From Planctomycetota bacterium (GTDB lineage Bacteria > Planctomycetota > Planctomycetia > Isosphaerales > Isosphaeraceae): a DNA stretch of 51,158 nucleotides. Below the pieces are notes generated by a model, which made no database searches, was not told the DNA's origin, and saw only the letters and a program-made list of their open reading frames with translations. Made by a program: the position numbers and the translations under genes. This document shows, one piece after another, positions 26,051 through 34,132 of this stretch. Position 1 is the first letter of the stretch; each line of letters opens with the position of its first letter. The stretch is from NCBI GenBank assembly GCA_028291545.1, contig JAQGHR010000033.1, positions 1-51,158 on the forward strand, written 5' to 3'.

Positions 26051-26078
26051 CGTAGGGTCCGCTATTGCGGACCCTACG
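26051..26078. repeat. Perfect 12-bp hairpin with CGTAGGG / CCCTACG ends
   Basis: CGTAGGGTCCGC (26051-26062) and GCGGACCCTACG (26067-26078) flank a TATT loop. On the plus strand it is followed by AAAAAG; on the minus strand, where the genes run, no T-run follows. It therefore looks more like a dispersed palindrome than an intrinsic terminator. Confidence 0.65.
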
Positions 26079-26095
26079 AAAAAGCGATCGTAGCG

Positions 26096-27025
26096 TCACA
26101 CGTTCGCGTACGGGTTCTGGAACTCGATCAGCTTCGACGCCCGCACCAGCTCGGCGATCCCGCGATCCAGGTCGACGGTCGTCTCGAACCCCTTGGAGCG
26201 GATCTTCTCGTAGCTGACCTCGTAGTTGCGCTGGTCGGCGTCGGAACCGACCTCGGCGAAGTGGAGGTAGTAATCGGTGTGCTTGAGGATCTGGCGGGCG
26301 ACGTCTTCCTTGGTGAAGTTCATGGACTCGTGGCCGACGTTGTAGACGTCGTCCTTGACGGTGTCCCACTTGTCCAGGGCGAACATGATCGAGCGGGCCA
26401 TGTCGCGGACGTGGACGAAGGTGCGCTTGAAGCCGCCTTCGTACACGATGAGGTTGCGGTTCTTCACGGCCTGATAGGTGAAGTCGTTCGGCATCAGGTC
26501 CAGCCGCATCCGGTTGGACACGCCGAAGGCGGTGGCGTAGCGGTAGGCGACCGAGTTGCCGGCGTTCAGGACCATGTCCTCGGCGGCGGCCTTGGTCTCG
26601 CCGTAGAGGGTGATCGGGGCGGTGGGCGTGTTCTCGTTGCAGACGTAGTCGGGCACCGACCCGTAGATCGAGCCGGTGGAGGCGAAGATGAACTTCTGAT
26701 CGGCCTTGCGCAGGTTCAAGAGCGTGCGGGTGCCCTCGACGTTGGTCGCCTGGGCAACCTGCGGCTCTTTCTTGCACGCCGGGTAGCCGACGATGGCGGC
26801 GAGGTGGACGATCGCGTCGACGCCGTCGAGCGCCTTGGCGACCCCGACCGGGTCGCAGACGTCGCCCTTGATCAGCTCGAAATTGCGGCTCTGGCAGCAG
26901 GGCAAGAGCCCGGTGCCGCCGAACTTCAGCGCGTCGTAGACGCGGACCTTGTGGCCCTGCTCCAGAAGCATGGGCACGAGGGTGGATCCAACGTATCCGG
27001 CTCCGCCGGTGACGAGAATGCGCAT
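26096..27025 (-). CDS. NAD-dependent nucleotide-sugar epimerase/dehydratase
   Basis: About 309 residues, an extended SDR. TGGAGYVG (6-13) binds NAD; HLAAIVGYPACKKEP, FASTGSIYG (active-site Ser/Thr) and the Tyr141-Lys145 pair in YGETK complete the catalytic signature. It acts on a nucleotide sugar, presumably for the same surface polysaccharide as the neighbouring genes. The exact epimerisation is not readable from sequence. A second ATG at 27037 adds four residues; 27025 begins directly with the Rossmann strand MRILVTGG. It is preceded by a strong promoter-like sequence and a leader of almost 200 nt. Confidence 0.85.
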   Translation of the reverse strand: MRILVTGGAGYVGSTLVPMLLEQGHKVRVYDALKFGGTGLLPCCQSRNFELIKGDVCDPVGVAKALDGVDAIVHLAAIVGYPACKKEPQVAQATNVEGTRTLLNLRKADQKFIFASTGSIYGSVPDYVCNENTPTAPITLYGETKAAAEDMVLNAGNSVAYRYATAFGVSNRMRLDLMPNDFTYQAVKNRNLIVYEGGFKRTFVHVRDMARSIMFALDKWDTVKDDVYNVGHESMNFTKEDVARQILKHTDYYLHFAEVGSDADQRNYEVSYEKIRSKGFETTVDLDRGIAELVRASKLIEFQNPYANV

Positions 27026-27227
27026 GGTGGGGCCCATCCGTGGTGGCTCGTGACGCGCCTGGTGACGTCGAGTCGTGGTGAGAGAGTCCGTTCCGATCCC
27101 AGTCGGCAAGGCGCGACGGGCAAATCCATCCGTCCAGGCCCCCGTCCGTGCGGCCTTGTCTCCTGGTGCGATCCTTCGGTCCGGGTCGAAGTCTTTTCCA
27201 AAAGAGGCTTCGGCTCGACCGGGCGAG

Positions 27228-27256
27228 AGTATCGGCCAGGATCGCCCGTGTGTCAA
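27228..27256 (-). promoter_or_regulatory. Strong sigma70-type promoter for the epimerase gene
   Basis: On the minus strand TTGACA (27256-27251) is a perfect -35 box, followed after 17 nt by GATACT (27233-27228) as -10. Transcription would begin near 27221, leaving a leader of about 195 nt before the start at 27025. No gene is visible in 27026-27269. Confidence 0.55.
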
Positions 27257-27269
27257 CGTCACTTTTTGT

Positions 27270-28496
27270 TCAATTCGAGGGCAGGTCGAGCGCCCTCCGC
27301 AACATGGTCGCGACCCACTCCAGTTCCGTCTTGCCGTATCGCGACAGCACGGAGACGGGGATTCCGTCCTTGAATTCGATCCGCAGGGAGTTCTCGTAGG
27401 TCGTCGCGCCCTCCGAGTCGACATTCTTCCGAACGTGGACGCCGAGGGATCGCAACGCGTCGCGAGGCCATTGATCTCGTTTCGTGCGGAACCACTCCCA
27501 GCGCTCGATCTGGAGCGAGCCACCGGAGACCGTCAAATCGGCCCTCCGCCGCGCCCCTTGAATCAAGGTGAGCACGCCACCAATCCCGATCAGGACGAAC
27601 GGCGTGAAAAAGAGCACGAGAAACCAGTTGGATTGAGGGAATCCCCCCTCCCGCTTGATCTCACCTCCGGAAAGGATCACCGAGGCGAATGTGGTGGTCA
27701 TGATGCCCGTGATGAGGCACCAGAAGATGACGAAGACCTTCGCGAAGAACGACGACCCTTGCCGGAAGCCTTTTGGCGGGATCGAGATCCGGATCCCGTC
27801 CTTCAAAGTCTCCAGGGTGGCCGTACTTCCCACGGGTTGTTCGACCCGTTGGCGGACGTCGGTCGGCACGTCCGACTCTTCGCGCACGACCACTTTTCCC
27901 GGGACGTCGAACATCTCGGCGCTGTCCAGCGGCAGCGTCCTGGATCTCACGGCCAGGTCGTCGGCCAGGGCGCGGAGGAGGTCATGCGGGTAAGCACGCA
28001 ACAAGTCTTTCGATCGCCCTCGATCGTCCTCGGCGCGGAGCGACCATCGAGAATGCGCGAGCGCGGGGGATTGCTCGGCGTCGAGCCGTTGCACGACCGT
28101 GAATTGCCGAAGGCGATCCCGTCGCATCGATCGCGCCCAGTGGAACGGGCCGACATGCATCACCGTTCGCACATCGCGGTTCGTGAGAACCACCTCATCG
28201 CGTCCTGTGATCATGTACAGGCCGATAAATATGAGCGCAAGCCCCGCCGCGATGAAGACGAGCGGAACGATGGCGGTAAGCATTGCGAACAGAACAATCT
28301 CGGCGGGCGAGGAGGATCGCATCGCGTAGAGGATCAGTCCGAGGAATCCGATTCCGCAGCCCAGTGGAATGAGCCCGATCAGCGTGAGAACGACCCCGAA
28401 AACGGCCACGATCGGGGCCCCCTGTCGGGGTGGCCGATACGAGACCAGATCGAAGGATTCCACGATCTCGAACGGTTGATTTGAGGTTTCGGACAT
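27270..28496 (-). CDS. Polytopic membrane protein of unknown function
   Basis: About 408 residues. Two pairs of membrane helices are evident: PIVAVFGVVLTLIGLIPLGCGIGFLGLILYA and FAMLTAIVPLVFIAAGLALIFIGLYMI in the N-terminal part, and VFVIFWCLITGIMTTTFASVIL and WFLVLFFTPFVLIGIGGVLTLIQG in the middle. After each pair comes a soluble segment with a similar motif (DEVVLTNRDVRTVMHVGPFHWARSMRRDRLRQF; ADLTVSGGSLQIERWEWFRTKRDQWPRDALRSLGV), so the protein looks like an internal duplication of a bacterial-PH-like module. GGGAGGTG lies five bases before the ATG at 28496. Function unknown. Confidence 0.7.
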   Translation of the reverse strand: MSETSNQPFEIVESFDLVSYRPPRQGAPIVAVFGVVLTLIGLIPLGCGIGFLGLILYAMRSSSPAEIVLFAMLTAIVPLVFIAAGLALIFIGLYMITGRDEVVLTNRDVRTVMHVGPFHWARSMRRDRLRQFTVVQRLDAEQSPALAHSRWSLRAEDDRGRSKDLLRAYPHDLLRALADDLAVRSRTLPLDSAEMFDVPGKVVVREESDVPTDVRQRVEQPVGSTATLETLKDGIRISIPPKGFRQGSSFFAKVFVIFWCLITGIMTTTFASVILSGGEIKREGGFPQSNWFLVLFFTPFVLIGIGGVLTLIQGARRRADLTVSGGSLQIERWEWFRTKRDQWPRDALRSLGVHVRKNVDSEGATTYENSLRIEFKDGIPVSVLSRYGKTELEWVATMLRRALDLPSN

Positions 28497-28571
28497 GACA
28501 CCTCCCGCGTTGGTTCGACGGGCATGAGCCCGCATTGTTGGGAAGGATATGGCACGCCGCAAGGATTCGAA

Positions 28572-28610
28572 CCATCGGAATCGGCAGGCATCGAACTGCC
28601 GGGTCGGTGG
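28572..28610 (-). terminator. Imperfect hairpin after the secreted hydrolase gene
   Basis: A stem CGGCAG/CTGCCG (28582-28587 with 28596-28601) is extended by outer CCATCGG/CCGACC..GG complementarity. It begins immediately after the hydrolase stop on the minus strand and before the start of the membrane-protein gene. There is no clear T-run, so it is a possible attenuator or Rho-assisted end. Confidence 0.4.
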
Positions 28611-28612
28611 AA

Positions 28613-29266
28613 TCAGAGATGCGCCAGGGAGTGTGCGAGCGCGGGGCGGCTGGGATTGATGGACACGCCGTGAGGACCAGTGTAGTAGTTCACTTCGCCC
28701 TGGCGGAAGTCGCGATAGAAGCTGGCCGCGCTCTCGGGGGCCGTCACGTTGTGGTCTCGAACTCCGAAGGCTGTGACCACGTCGGCCGACGTGTCGCTGG
28801 GACCGCTTAACTGGTCGGTCGCCGCGGCGGTGAAGGGGACGTGCGACAGCACATGGCGGGAGAACCGGTCGTCGCGATGGAAGTGGAAGAAGTCCTCGAG
28901 GTCCGGCGGCCCGAAATAGCCAAGGACGGCCGTCACATGCAGCACGCCGACTCCCGCCAACCGGGTCGCCGGACTCCCTCCCGCGCTGAACCCCACCAAC
29001 CCGATGGGCTGACCCTGGCTGAGCGCCGCGATTTTCCTGGCCACCCCACGGAACGCGCCGGCCGTGGCCATCTCGGGCGTGGTCAACTGGATCACCCGGT
29101 TACCGGCCTGCTCGAGCACCTTCGCTGCGCTGTCGGTCAAGGCCCCAGGTCCGACCGGACTGAAGGCAATTCCGTTCAAGACGAACACGAGTGCGGTCAG
29201 GGTCCGATCCTCGCATCGCTCGAACTCCAGGACCGGATTTATCGTCCCACAGCCGCGCGTCGACAT
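28613..29266 (-). CDS. Exported alpha/beta-hydrolase-like protein with planctomycete leader motif
   Basis: 217 residues. The start LEFERCEDRTLTALVFVLNG resembles the planctomycete 'LExLEDRxLL' leader found on many exported surface proteins. The body looks like a small alpha/beta hydrolase: a first strand FVLNGIAF, a helical middle and the nucleophile elbow Ser94 in VGFSAGG. GHP-like late residues (TGPHGVSINPS) could supply the His. FGPPDLEDFF is unusual. A lipase or esterase role is inferred only. An AT-rich promoter-like sequence lies about 77 nt upstream. Confidence 0.65.
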   Translation of the reverse strand: MSTRGCGTINPVLEFERCEDRTLTALVFVLNGIAFSPVGPGALTDSAAKVLEQAGNRVIQLTTPEMATAGAFRGVARKIAALSQGQPIGLVGFSAGGSPATRLAGVGVLHVTAVLGYFGPPDLEDFFHFHRDDRFSRHVLSHVPFTAAATDQLSGPSDTSADVVTAFGVRDHNVTAPESAASFYRDFRQGEVNYYTGPHGVSINPSRPALAHSLAHL

Positions 29267-29342
29267 CGCTCATTCCCCCTGGATCTCCGGCTTTACCAGG
29301 CTTCGATGGTAAGGCTGGATCCAGCGGGCGTCAATGTCTCAC

Positions 29343-29371
29343 ATTATCTATACGACGTATTTTTATGAGAA
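29343..29371 (-). promoter_or_regulatory. AT-rich promoter candidate for the exported hydrolase
   Basis: On the minus strand TTCTCA (29371-29366) and GATAAT (29348-29343) are spaced by 17 nt. The -10 box matches five of six consensus bases. The stretch stands out by its AT content in a GC-rich genome. Confidence 0.35.
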
Positions 29372-29448
29372 AATGCCTGTTCAAACGGGCCGGGATGCCC
29401 CGTGCTCAGGCAGCATCCGCGCATTGACGGCCCGCAACGCGGCGTGTT

Positions 29449-31236
29449 TCAGTCTCGGCTCGGGCGGCCGATGGCCTCGCATTCGGCCTGACCGACGACG
29501 CGCCGCCCCTTCGCATCGTGGCCGACGAACCGGACCACAAGCGGCCCTGGGCCGGTCCCGGCGGCGAGGGGGATCGGGGCCGCGGCGATACGATCGTGCC
29601 CGGAGAGCCGATCGCGACCGAAGGCCTTGACGAGCGCCTCACCCGTGAGCGACCCGGGCCGTCGGGCCCGATCGGCGGGCGGCACCTCGGGCGACCACTG
29701 CAGCGATTCCATCGCCACTTCTCGCCCGTCCCGCTCGCGAAGGCGGACGCGAAGCAAGAGGCGGCCATCGCTGCCCGGCTCGACGCGGGCATCGAGATCG
29801 ACCCGGGGATAGTCCTCCGGCAGGCGAACGGCCGTGACCTGGATCTCGGCCCCGGGCGGGCCGGTCACGGTGATCGCGACGGCGGCGCTCGTCGCGCCAT
29901 CCACGATCGTGAAATGGCTCGTCGTGCCGTCGAGCGTGGCGACGTCGTCCTCGCCCCCCGGCGTCAATCGCGCGAACCGCGGGGGGACGCGATCCTCCTG
30001 CGATTCATTGGGCCGCATGGCGTCGAGGAAGAGGCCGACCGACCAGCCGCGATAGAGGGCCGCGAACGACATCCCCGTCGCGGCTTCGAGATTGGCGACA
30101 CCTCGCCGATCGGAACGGATCAGCGTCCCGAGCAGGTCCGGTCCGTAGTGGTCGGCACACCAGCGGAGAAAACGATAGGCGCTGCCGCGATGCCCGTGAC
30201 TGCGGATCAAGTCGGCGGTTCCATAATCGTCGACCAGCAGGCGGTAACGTTCGGGAGCCGCGAGGAAGGCGGCCACACGGTAGTCGAGGTTCGATCGCGA
30301 GAAACCGTGGAGATCCTCCGCCAGGTGAGCGAGTGCCTCGTCGAGCCAACCCTCCTCGTCGCCCCCCGCCGGCCTGAGCGCCTTGCGGCAGTACGTGACC
30401 GCGTGCGTATATTCGTGCGCCACGACCGTGCGGAGGTGGGGCCCGGCGGCGAGCGAGGCGCTCAGATACATCATGTCGCAGCGGTTGCCGAGTGGAGAGG
30501 GCTGGCCGATCTCGAAATCCGAGCCCCGGACAAAGCCATCGACGGCGAGCTTTCCGTCGGCCAGGTGCCCGAGCCAGCCGCTGAAGAGGACGGTAAATCT
30601 CCCGTCCCCGTCGATGTCGCGGGCCGTCCCGATGGTCTGCCGGGCTCGCGGCAAGACGCGATCGTCGAAGGTGGCGACGACGTCGCGTACAGTCGCCTCG
30701 TCCACTCGACCGAGGTCCGCCGGATCGACATAGACCTGGACGGCCCGGCCGAATCCTCGCAGACGTGCGGTGACCGAGACATAGTTGCTCGGACTTGCCA
30801 GGTCTCCGTCTCGCACCGGGAGGTGAAAGGTTCTCGCTGCCGGCGGCGACCAGCCTGGCGCCGTCGGCTCGGCGGTGAGAGGCAGCGGCGGCGGCAGGGA
30901 CGGTGTTCGCGCGGCTCCGTCCTCCGCCAGGATCGGCGACTGGGCACGATCGGCGGGCCTCGCCGAGATCCGTATCGGGTACGCGCCCGGCTTGCGAGAC
31001 AAGGACGAAACGACGATCAGTGTCCGAGATCCGGCCGATCCTGATGGCACGACGAATGTTGCGGCGCCCGCCCTGACGGCGATGGGCCGGGGCGTGCCGA
31101 CTGGCCAGGCTCCCTCGCCCGCGTCGCGAGGTATTGCCGGTCGTGCGAGCCCCGCCAGAGCCGCGAGCGCGGCAAGTCCCGTCACGATCGCGTCGAGCGT
31201 CCTGCGAGCGTATACTTTCGGGCGTCTCGCCGGCAT
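29449..31236 (-). CDS. Secreted zinc metalloprotease, M30 (hyicolysin)-like
   Basis: 595 residues with a basic start and a membrane/signal helix (LDAIVTGLAALAALAGLA). A Pro-rich region at 100-135 separates an Ig-like N-terminal part from the catalytic domain. The zinc motif is H274-E-Y-T-H278 in VVAHEYTHAVTY, followed by GWLDEALAHLAEDLHG whose Glu can be the third ligand, as in M30 peptidases. PADLGRVDEATVRDVVATFDDRVLPRARQTIG and DIDGDGRFTVLFSG before it also fit that family. The C-terminal 200 residues are beta-rich, perhaps a substrate- or wall-binding module. GAGG lies about eight bases upstream of the start. Confidence 0.8.
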   Translation of the reverse strand: MPARRPKVYARRTLDAIVTGLAALAALAGLARPAIPRDAGEGAWPVGTPRPIAVRAGAATFVVPSGSAGSRTLIVVSSLSRKPGAYPIRISARPADRAQSPILAEDGAARTPSLPPPLPLTAEPTAPGWSPPAARTFHLPVRDGDLASPSNYVSVTARLRGFGRAVQVYVDPADLGRVDEATVRDVVATFDDRVLPRARQTIGTARDIDGDGRFTVLFSGWLGHLADGKLAVDGFVRGSDFEIGQPSPLGNRCDMMYLSASLAAGPHLRTVVAHEYTHAVTYCRKALRPAGGDEEGWLDEALAHLAEDLHGFSRSNLDYRVAAFLAAPERYRLLVDDYGTADLIRSHGHRGSAYRFLRWCADHYGPDLLGTLIRSDRRGVANLEAATGMSFAALYRGWSVGLFLDAMRPNESQEDRVPPRFARLTPGGEDDVATLDGTTSHFTIVDGATSAAVAITVTGPPGAEIQVTAVRLPEDYPRVDLDARVEPGSDGRLLLRVRLRERDGREVAMESLQWSPEVPPADRARRPGSLTGEALVKAFGRDRLSGHDRIAAAPIPLAAGTGPGPLVVRFVGHDAKGRRVVGQAECEAIGRPSRD

Positions 31237-31453
31237 CCGATCGCCTCAGCCGTCGTCTTCGCCCACCCCGTGACCCTGAGCGGGGTCGTGCAGCCGGGAG
31301 CTCGGACAGCCATTCGATCGGCCCGACCGGTCGTGTAGCTTCAGCCGATTGTGCCGATCATTGCACAACCCCGAAGCTTGAATCTTTTCGGCCCCCAATC
31401 CCCGTTTTCCGCGGCTTTCGAGACGATCTCTCCTCCGTCTCGCTGCCCGCCCC

Positions 31454-31481
31454 TTGACGGTCGAGAATCCTCCGATAAGAT
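31454..31481 (+). promoter_or_regulatory. Promoter of tRNA-Leu
   Basis: TTGACG (31454-31459) and TAAGAT (31476-31481) are spaced by 16 nt, about 65 nt upstream of the mature tRNA 5' end. The remainder of 31237-31549 contains no gene. Confidence 0.5.
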
Positions 31482-31495
31482 AGGGATTCTCGACC
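31459..31495. repeat. 12-bp perfect palindrome straddling the tRNA-Leu -10 region
   Basis: GGTCGAGAATCC (31459-31470) and GGATTCTCGACC (31484-31495) are exact inverted copies separated by 13 nt that contain the -10 box. The geometry fits a dimeric repressor site or a hairpin at the extreme 5' end of the precursor tRNA. Confidence 0.6.
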
Positions 31496-31549
31496 TCAAA
31501 CGCTCGATCGAGCGGCGGAAACCGCCGCATGGTTGGGCCCTGAGGCCAC

Positions 31550-31635
31550 GCCGGAGTGGCGGAATTGGCAGACGCGCCAGCTTGAGGGGCTGGTCCGCTT
31601 ACAAGCGGGTGCAGGTTCAAGTCCTGTCTCCGGCA
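31550..31635 (+). tRNA. tRNA-Leu(GAG)
   Basis: The acceptor arm GCCGGAG (31550-31556) pairs with CTCCGGC (31628-31634), followed by discriminator A. The anticodon stem CCAGC/GCTGG encloses the loop TTGAGGG, giving anticodon GAG, which reads CUC and CUU. The long variable arm (TCCGCTTACAAGCGGG) is the class II form expected for tRNA-Leu. The T-loop is GGTTCAAGTCC. CCA is not encoded. It has its own promoter and a strong terminator. Confidence 0.95.
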
Positions 31636-31648
31636 CTGCTCACGAAAG

Positions 31649-31678
31649 GACTTACGTCGAGAGGCGTAAGTCTTTTTT
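31649..31678 (+). terminator. Rho-independent terminator of tRNA-Leu
   Basis: GACTTACG (31649-31656) pairs perfectly with CGTAAGTC (31665-31672) across an eight-base loop, followed by six T residues. It starts 13 nt after the mature tRNA. Confidence 0.9.
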
Positions 31679-32255
31679 CGTTGATGGGTACCCTGGATGC
31701 ACTAGATTTCAAATCGTGCCCGCACGGAGTGAATCTCTCGCGCAATAGGGCTGAGGCTGGGCTTTGGCGCTCTGCATGCGGAGAAGAATTCGAGGTTGGG
31801 CATCGATTTCGGGGAGGCGGTCCTGACTGCACCGGGCCCGCGTGTCCTGCCCTGAACTGGTCATCGCGGTGATTCGACGGAAAGTCAGGCTTCTCATGAC
31901 CAGGATCTGCCACACGGCCGGGCCGAGGTCGAGGTCGCCGAGGGGAATTCGATCGGGCTGGCAGGCAAGGCCCTCGGCCTCACCGATTAGACCAACTTTC
32001 GCGGGAGCCGCGAGGATGGTTGCCGGGAGGCCGGCCAAGCCAAGCCAAGCAACTCAAGACGCTCGAGGGTCCTGTACGGATACGCCGCCGGAAACTTGCC
32101 GTGGATGAGACTTTCTTGTTGCAGGGATGACCAGTCGACGACTATCCTTCGATGACTGAAGCGTGTTCGGACGTCGACCGAGTCCGATCGCATCGAGCCG
32201 GTCTTCCTTTTAGGTTTTCCTAGCCGCCGACCGATGCCGGTCGTGAGGTAGTTCG
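31679..32255. other. 577-nt gap without a convincing gene
   Basis: Open frames here are short, have poor codon composition and no family features. A short direct repeat (CAAGC repeated around 32036-32052) is present. The stretch could be decayed sequence between the tRNA and the start of the large operon, and it probably carries that operon's promoter. Confidence 0.5.
32119..32148 (+). promoter_or_regulatory. Weak promoter candidate for the nine-gene operon
   Basis: TTGCAG (32119-32124) and TATCCT (32143-32148) are spaced by 18 nt, about 100 nt before the first operon start. Both boxes are imperfect. Confidence 0.25.
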
Positions 32256-33329
32256 ATGAACGCGTCACGGCCGCCGCCCCCCTTGCCGCCTCCGTTGCCC
32301 GGCGGCGAGCTGGAGTTCCCCGCTCCGCCCAGGTTGACCCGGTCCTGGATCACAGCGATCGTAAGTATGTGTGCCCTGCTGGGCTGGCTGAGCTGGCGGC
32401 GCGTGGAGCAAATCGTATCGCCCCCCAGAATGAACGCTCCGGATCCTGTCGTATCACGTTCAGACCCCATCCAGGCCAACTCTCGAATCTCGCCCCCTGA
32501 TCCGGTGGTAGCAGAGCGGCTTACCAATCACCAAAGCGAGCGTCACGAAGCTCCGCCGCGGGCGTCGATTGAACCGGCAAGCCCGCCGGTCCGCGAGGAA
32601 CGCGGTGCTTACAATTCGGACCGTGACGAGCCCGTGGACTCGCCGCGCGGCCCAGTTGAAAATCTCGAAGCCTTGACCCTCATGCCGGAGAAATATGAGG
32701 GCCGAACGATCGTCGCTGCGCGTTTCTTCTACATCGGGACCAGGGTCAAACGGAAGGACGGCGTTGCGATCCTGCCGATCCAGACCTTCCACCACGCGAC
32801 CCTGAGCGATGGGGAATCGATTGGTGCCGAGGGGATGCTCTATCTCATCGACCCGGCGGTTGCCGACACGTTCGACGAGTGGCTGAGCAAGAATAATTTC
32901 GAGAAGTCGATCAGGCCCACCTCCAAGGCACGCCTGAAGTTCGAGGTCCGTCGTGTGAGGATTGGTGACGAACCTCGCTGGGGGGCGGTGGTCGTCGAGA
33001 TCGAGGTGCTCCTCGGACTCAACTACGACAAGATTGCCACGGCAAATTATGACGGATCCATCGCGGTCGGCCGGATCGCGGGCGTTGATGCCGAGCTCAC
33101 GCTGGGCGATGGTCCGGACTGGGTCGAGCGGTTGGGCGGGGCCGATTATTCCACGAACGTCAGGCGCAAGATCCGGGAGGCTCGGCGAAGCGCGAGGGTC
33201 AAGGACGATCAGGCCGCGCTCAACGCCGTGATCTCGCGATTGATCGGAGAGTCGTTCCTGCGCGCCCGGGCGGATGAAGCGGCCGAACTCGAGCGTCAAC
33301 GGCGGATTTGGCGGATGCTCGCGCGTTAA
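32256..33329 (+). CDS. Single-pass membrane protein of unknown function, first gene of GTPase operon
   Basis: 357 residues. A Pro-rich cytosolic start is followed by one membrane helix (WITAIVSMCALLGWLSW, about 31-47), a long low-complexity Pro/Ser/Arg linker to about residue 135, then a folded domain. That domain opens with LTLMPEKYEGRTIVAARFFYIGTRVKRKDGVAILPI, reminiscent of small OB-fold-like domains in planctomycete proteins, and ends in a basic/acidic helical tail. Function is unknown. GAGG lies eight bases before the ATG. It leads the run of same-strand genes to 45162, with a 109-nt gap to the next, so membership of one transcript is likely but not certain. Confidence 0.65.
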   Translation: MNASRPPPPLPPPLPGGELEFPAPPRLTRSWITAIVSMCALLGWLSWRRVEQIVSPPRMNAPDPVVSRSDPIQANSRISPPDPVVAERLTNHQSERHEAPPRASIEPASPPVREERGAYNSDRDEPVDSPRGPVENLEALTLMPEKYEGRTIVAARFFYIGTRVKRKDGVAILPIQTFHHATLSDGESIGAEGMLYLIDPAVADTFDEWLSKNNFEKSIRPTSKARLKFEVRRVRIGDEPRWGAVVVEIEVLLGLNYDKIATANYDGSIAVGRIAGVDAELTLGDGPDWVERLGGADYSTNVRRKIREARRSARVKDDQAALNAVISRLIGESFLRARADEAAELERQRRIWRMLAR

Positions 33330-33438
33330 TTTTCACCCGGATTATTGCCTGCCTTGACCGGAGCGTTCGGACGCTCGTTCGGATCTGAGGTGAGCGGTGT
33401 TCTGCCGTATTTCGTTCGCAGGACGAGGAGTTCCACTG

Positions 33439-34095
33439 ATGAGCCTTCGCCGTTCGTTCGGGGTACTACTTGCTCCCCTGCTGGCGATCCTCACGCTCGC
33501 GTGTCTAGCGTCGCTGCCCGGCTGCGAGGGGTGCGAGCCCACCCGCGAGGGCGAGGAATCCTCGGCCACGGCTCCCTCCGAGAGAGAAGCCGGGGCGGCC
33601 CAGAAGTCCGACGTCTGCGAGACGTGCGGCGAGAAGAAGGCGCCTACCGGACCGTGCAAGACGTGTGGAGGAGGATCGAAAGTCGAGGCCACGGCCCAGG
33701 GCAAACGTCGCGCCGGCAGCGAGGAGTCAAAGGGCTCGCCGCCTGCGGAATCCTCGGGCGAACGCCCCCTCACGAAGGGGCGGGGGCGTGGGGGCCCGGG
33801 CGGCGGTCGCGGTCCCATCAAGCCGGACCTTCGGGGCGACGCCGAGGTCCTGAAGGACGCCCTCGGCCGGCGAGAGAAGTCGCAAACCGCCGAGTCCAAG
33901 GGCCGCAAATCGGAAGCGTACGAGCAGGCCGTCTCCGCATGGGAACTCGTTCGGTCACGCTCCGATCCCCAATGCCACAACCTCGCAGGTGAACTGCTCG
34001 CGGACATCGAACGGCTCGGGCTCTCGCAGAATCGATCGATCCGGGACGAGGGTGATCCCGCGCGTATCAACAATGTTCCGCTCATCAGCAAATGA
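33439..34095 (+). CDS. Zinc-ribbon lipoprotein
   Basis: About 218 residues. The signal MSLRRSFGVLLAPLLAILTLA leads to a lipobox LPGC (Cys29). Two CxxC knuckles follow, C60-C63 and C73-C76 (CETCGEKK..CKTCGG), forming a small zinc-ribbon or rubredoxin-like unit outside the membrane, which is unusual for a lipoprotein. A Gly/Arg-rich low-complexity stretch (about 110-130) precedes a C-terminal helical part. GAGGAG lies upstream of the ATG at 33439. It is 37 nt before the GTPase gene, so it is probably co-transcribed with it and belongs to the same envelope machinery. Confidence 0.65.
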   Translation: MSLRRSFGVLLAPLLAILTLACLASLPGCEGCEPTREGEESSATAPSEREAGAAQKSDVCETCGEKKAPTGPCKTCGGGSKVEATAQGKRRAGSEESKGSPPAESSGERPLTKGRGRGGPGGGRGPIKPDLRGDAEVLKDALGRREKSQTAESKGRKSEAYEQAVSAWELVRSRSDPQCHNLAGELLADIERLGLSQNRSIRDEGDPARINNVPLISK

Positions 34096-34132
34096 ACCGG
34101 CCTACTACCTCCTACACCGAGACCGAATCCGA

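Noticed and set aside
26051..26078. An intrinsic terminator for the epimerase gene
   Set aside because: On the minus strand, where the gene runs, no T-run follows the stem; the poly-A side lies before it.
28551..28620. A possible tRNA on the minus strand, suggested by a GGTTCGAATCC T-loop-like sequence
   Set aside because: The T-stem does not pair well, no acceptor, D or anticodon arms can be built around it, and the sequence is better explained as an imperfect hairpin.
31709..32268. Small genes in the gap between tRNA-Leu and the operon
   Set aside because: Frames on both strands are short, lack ribosome-binding sites and have no recognisable domains.
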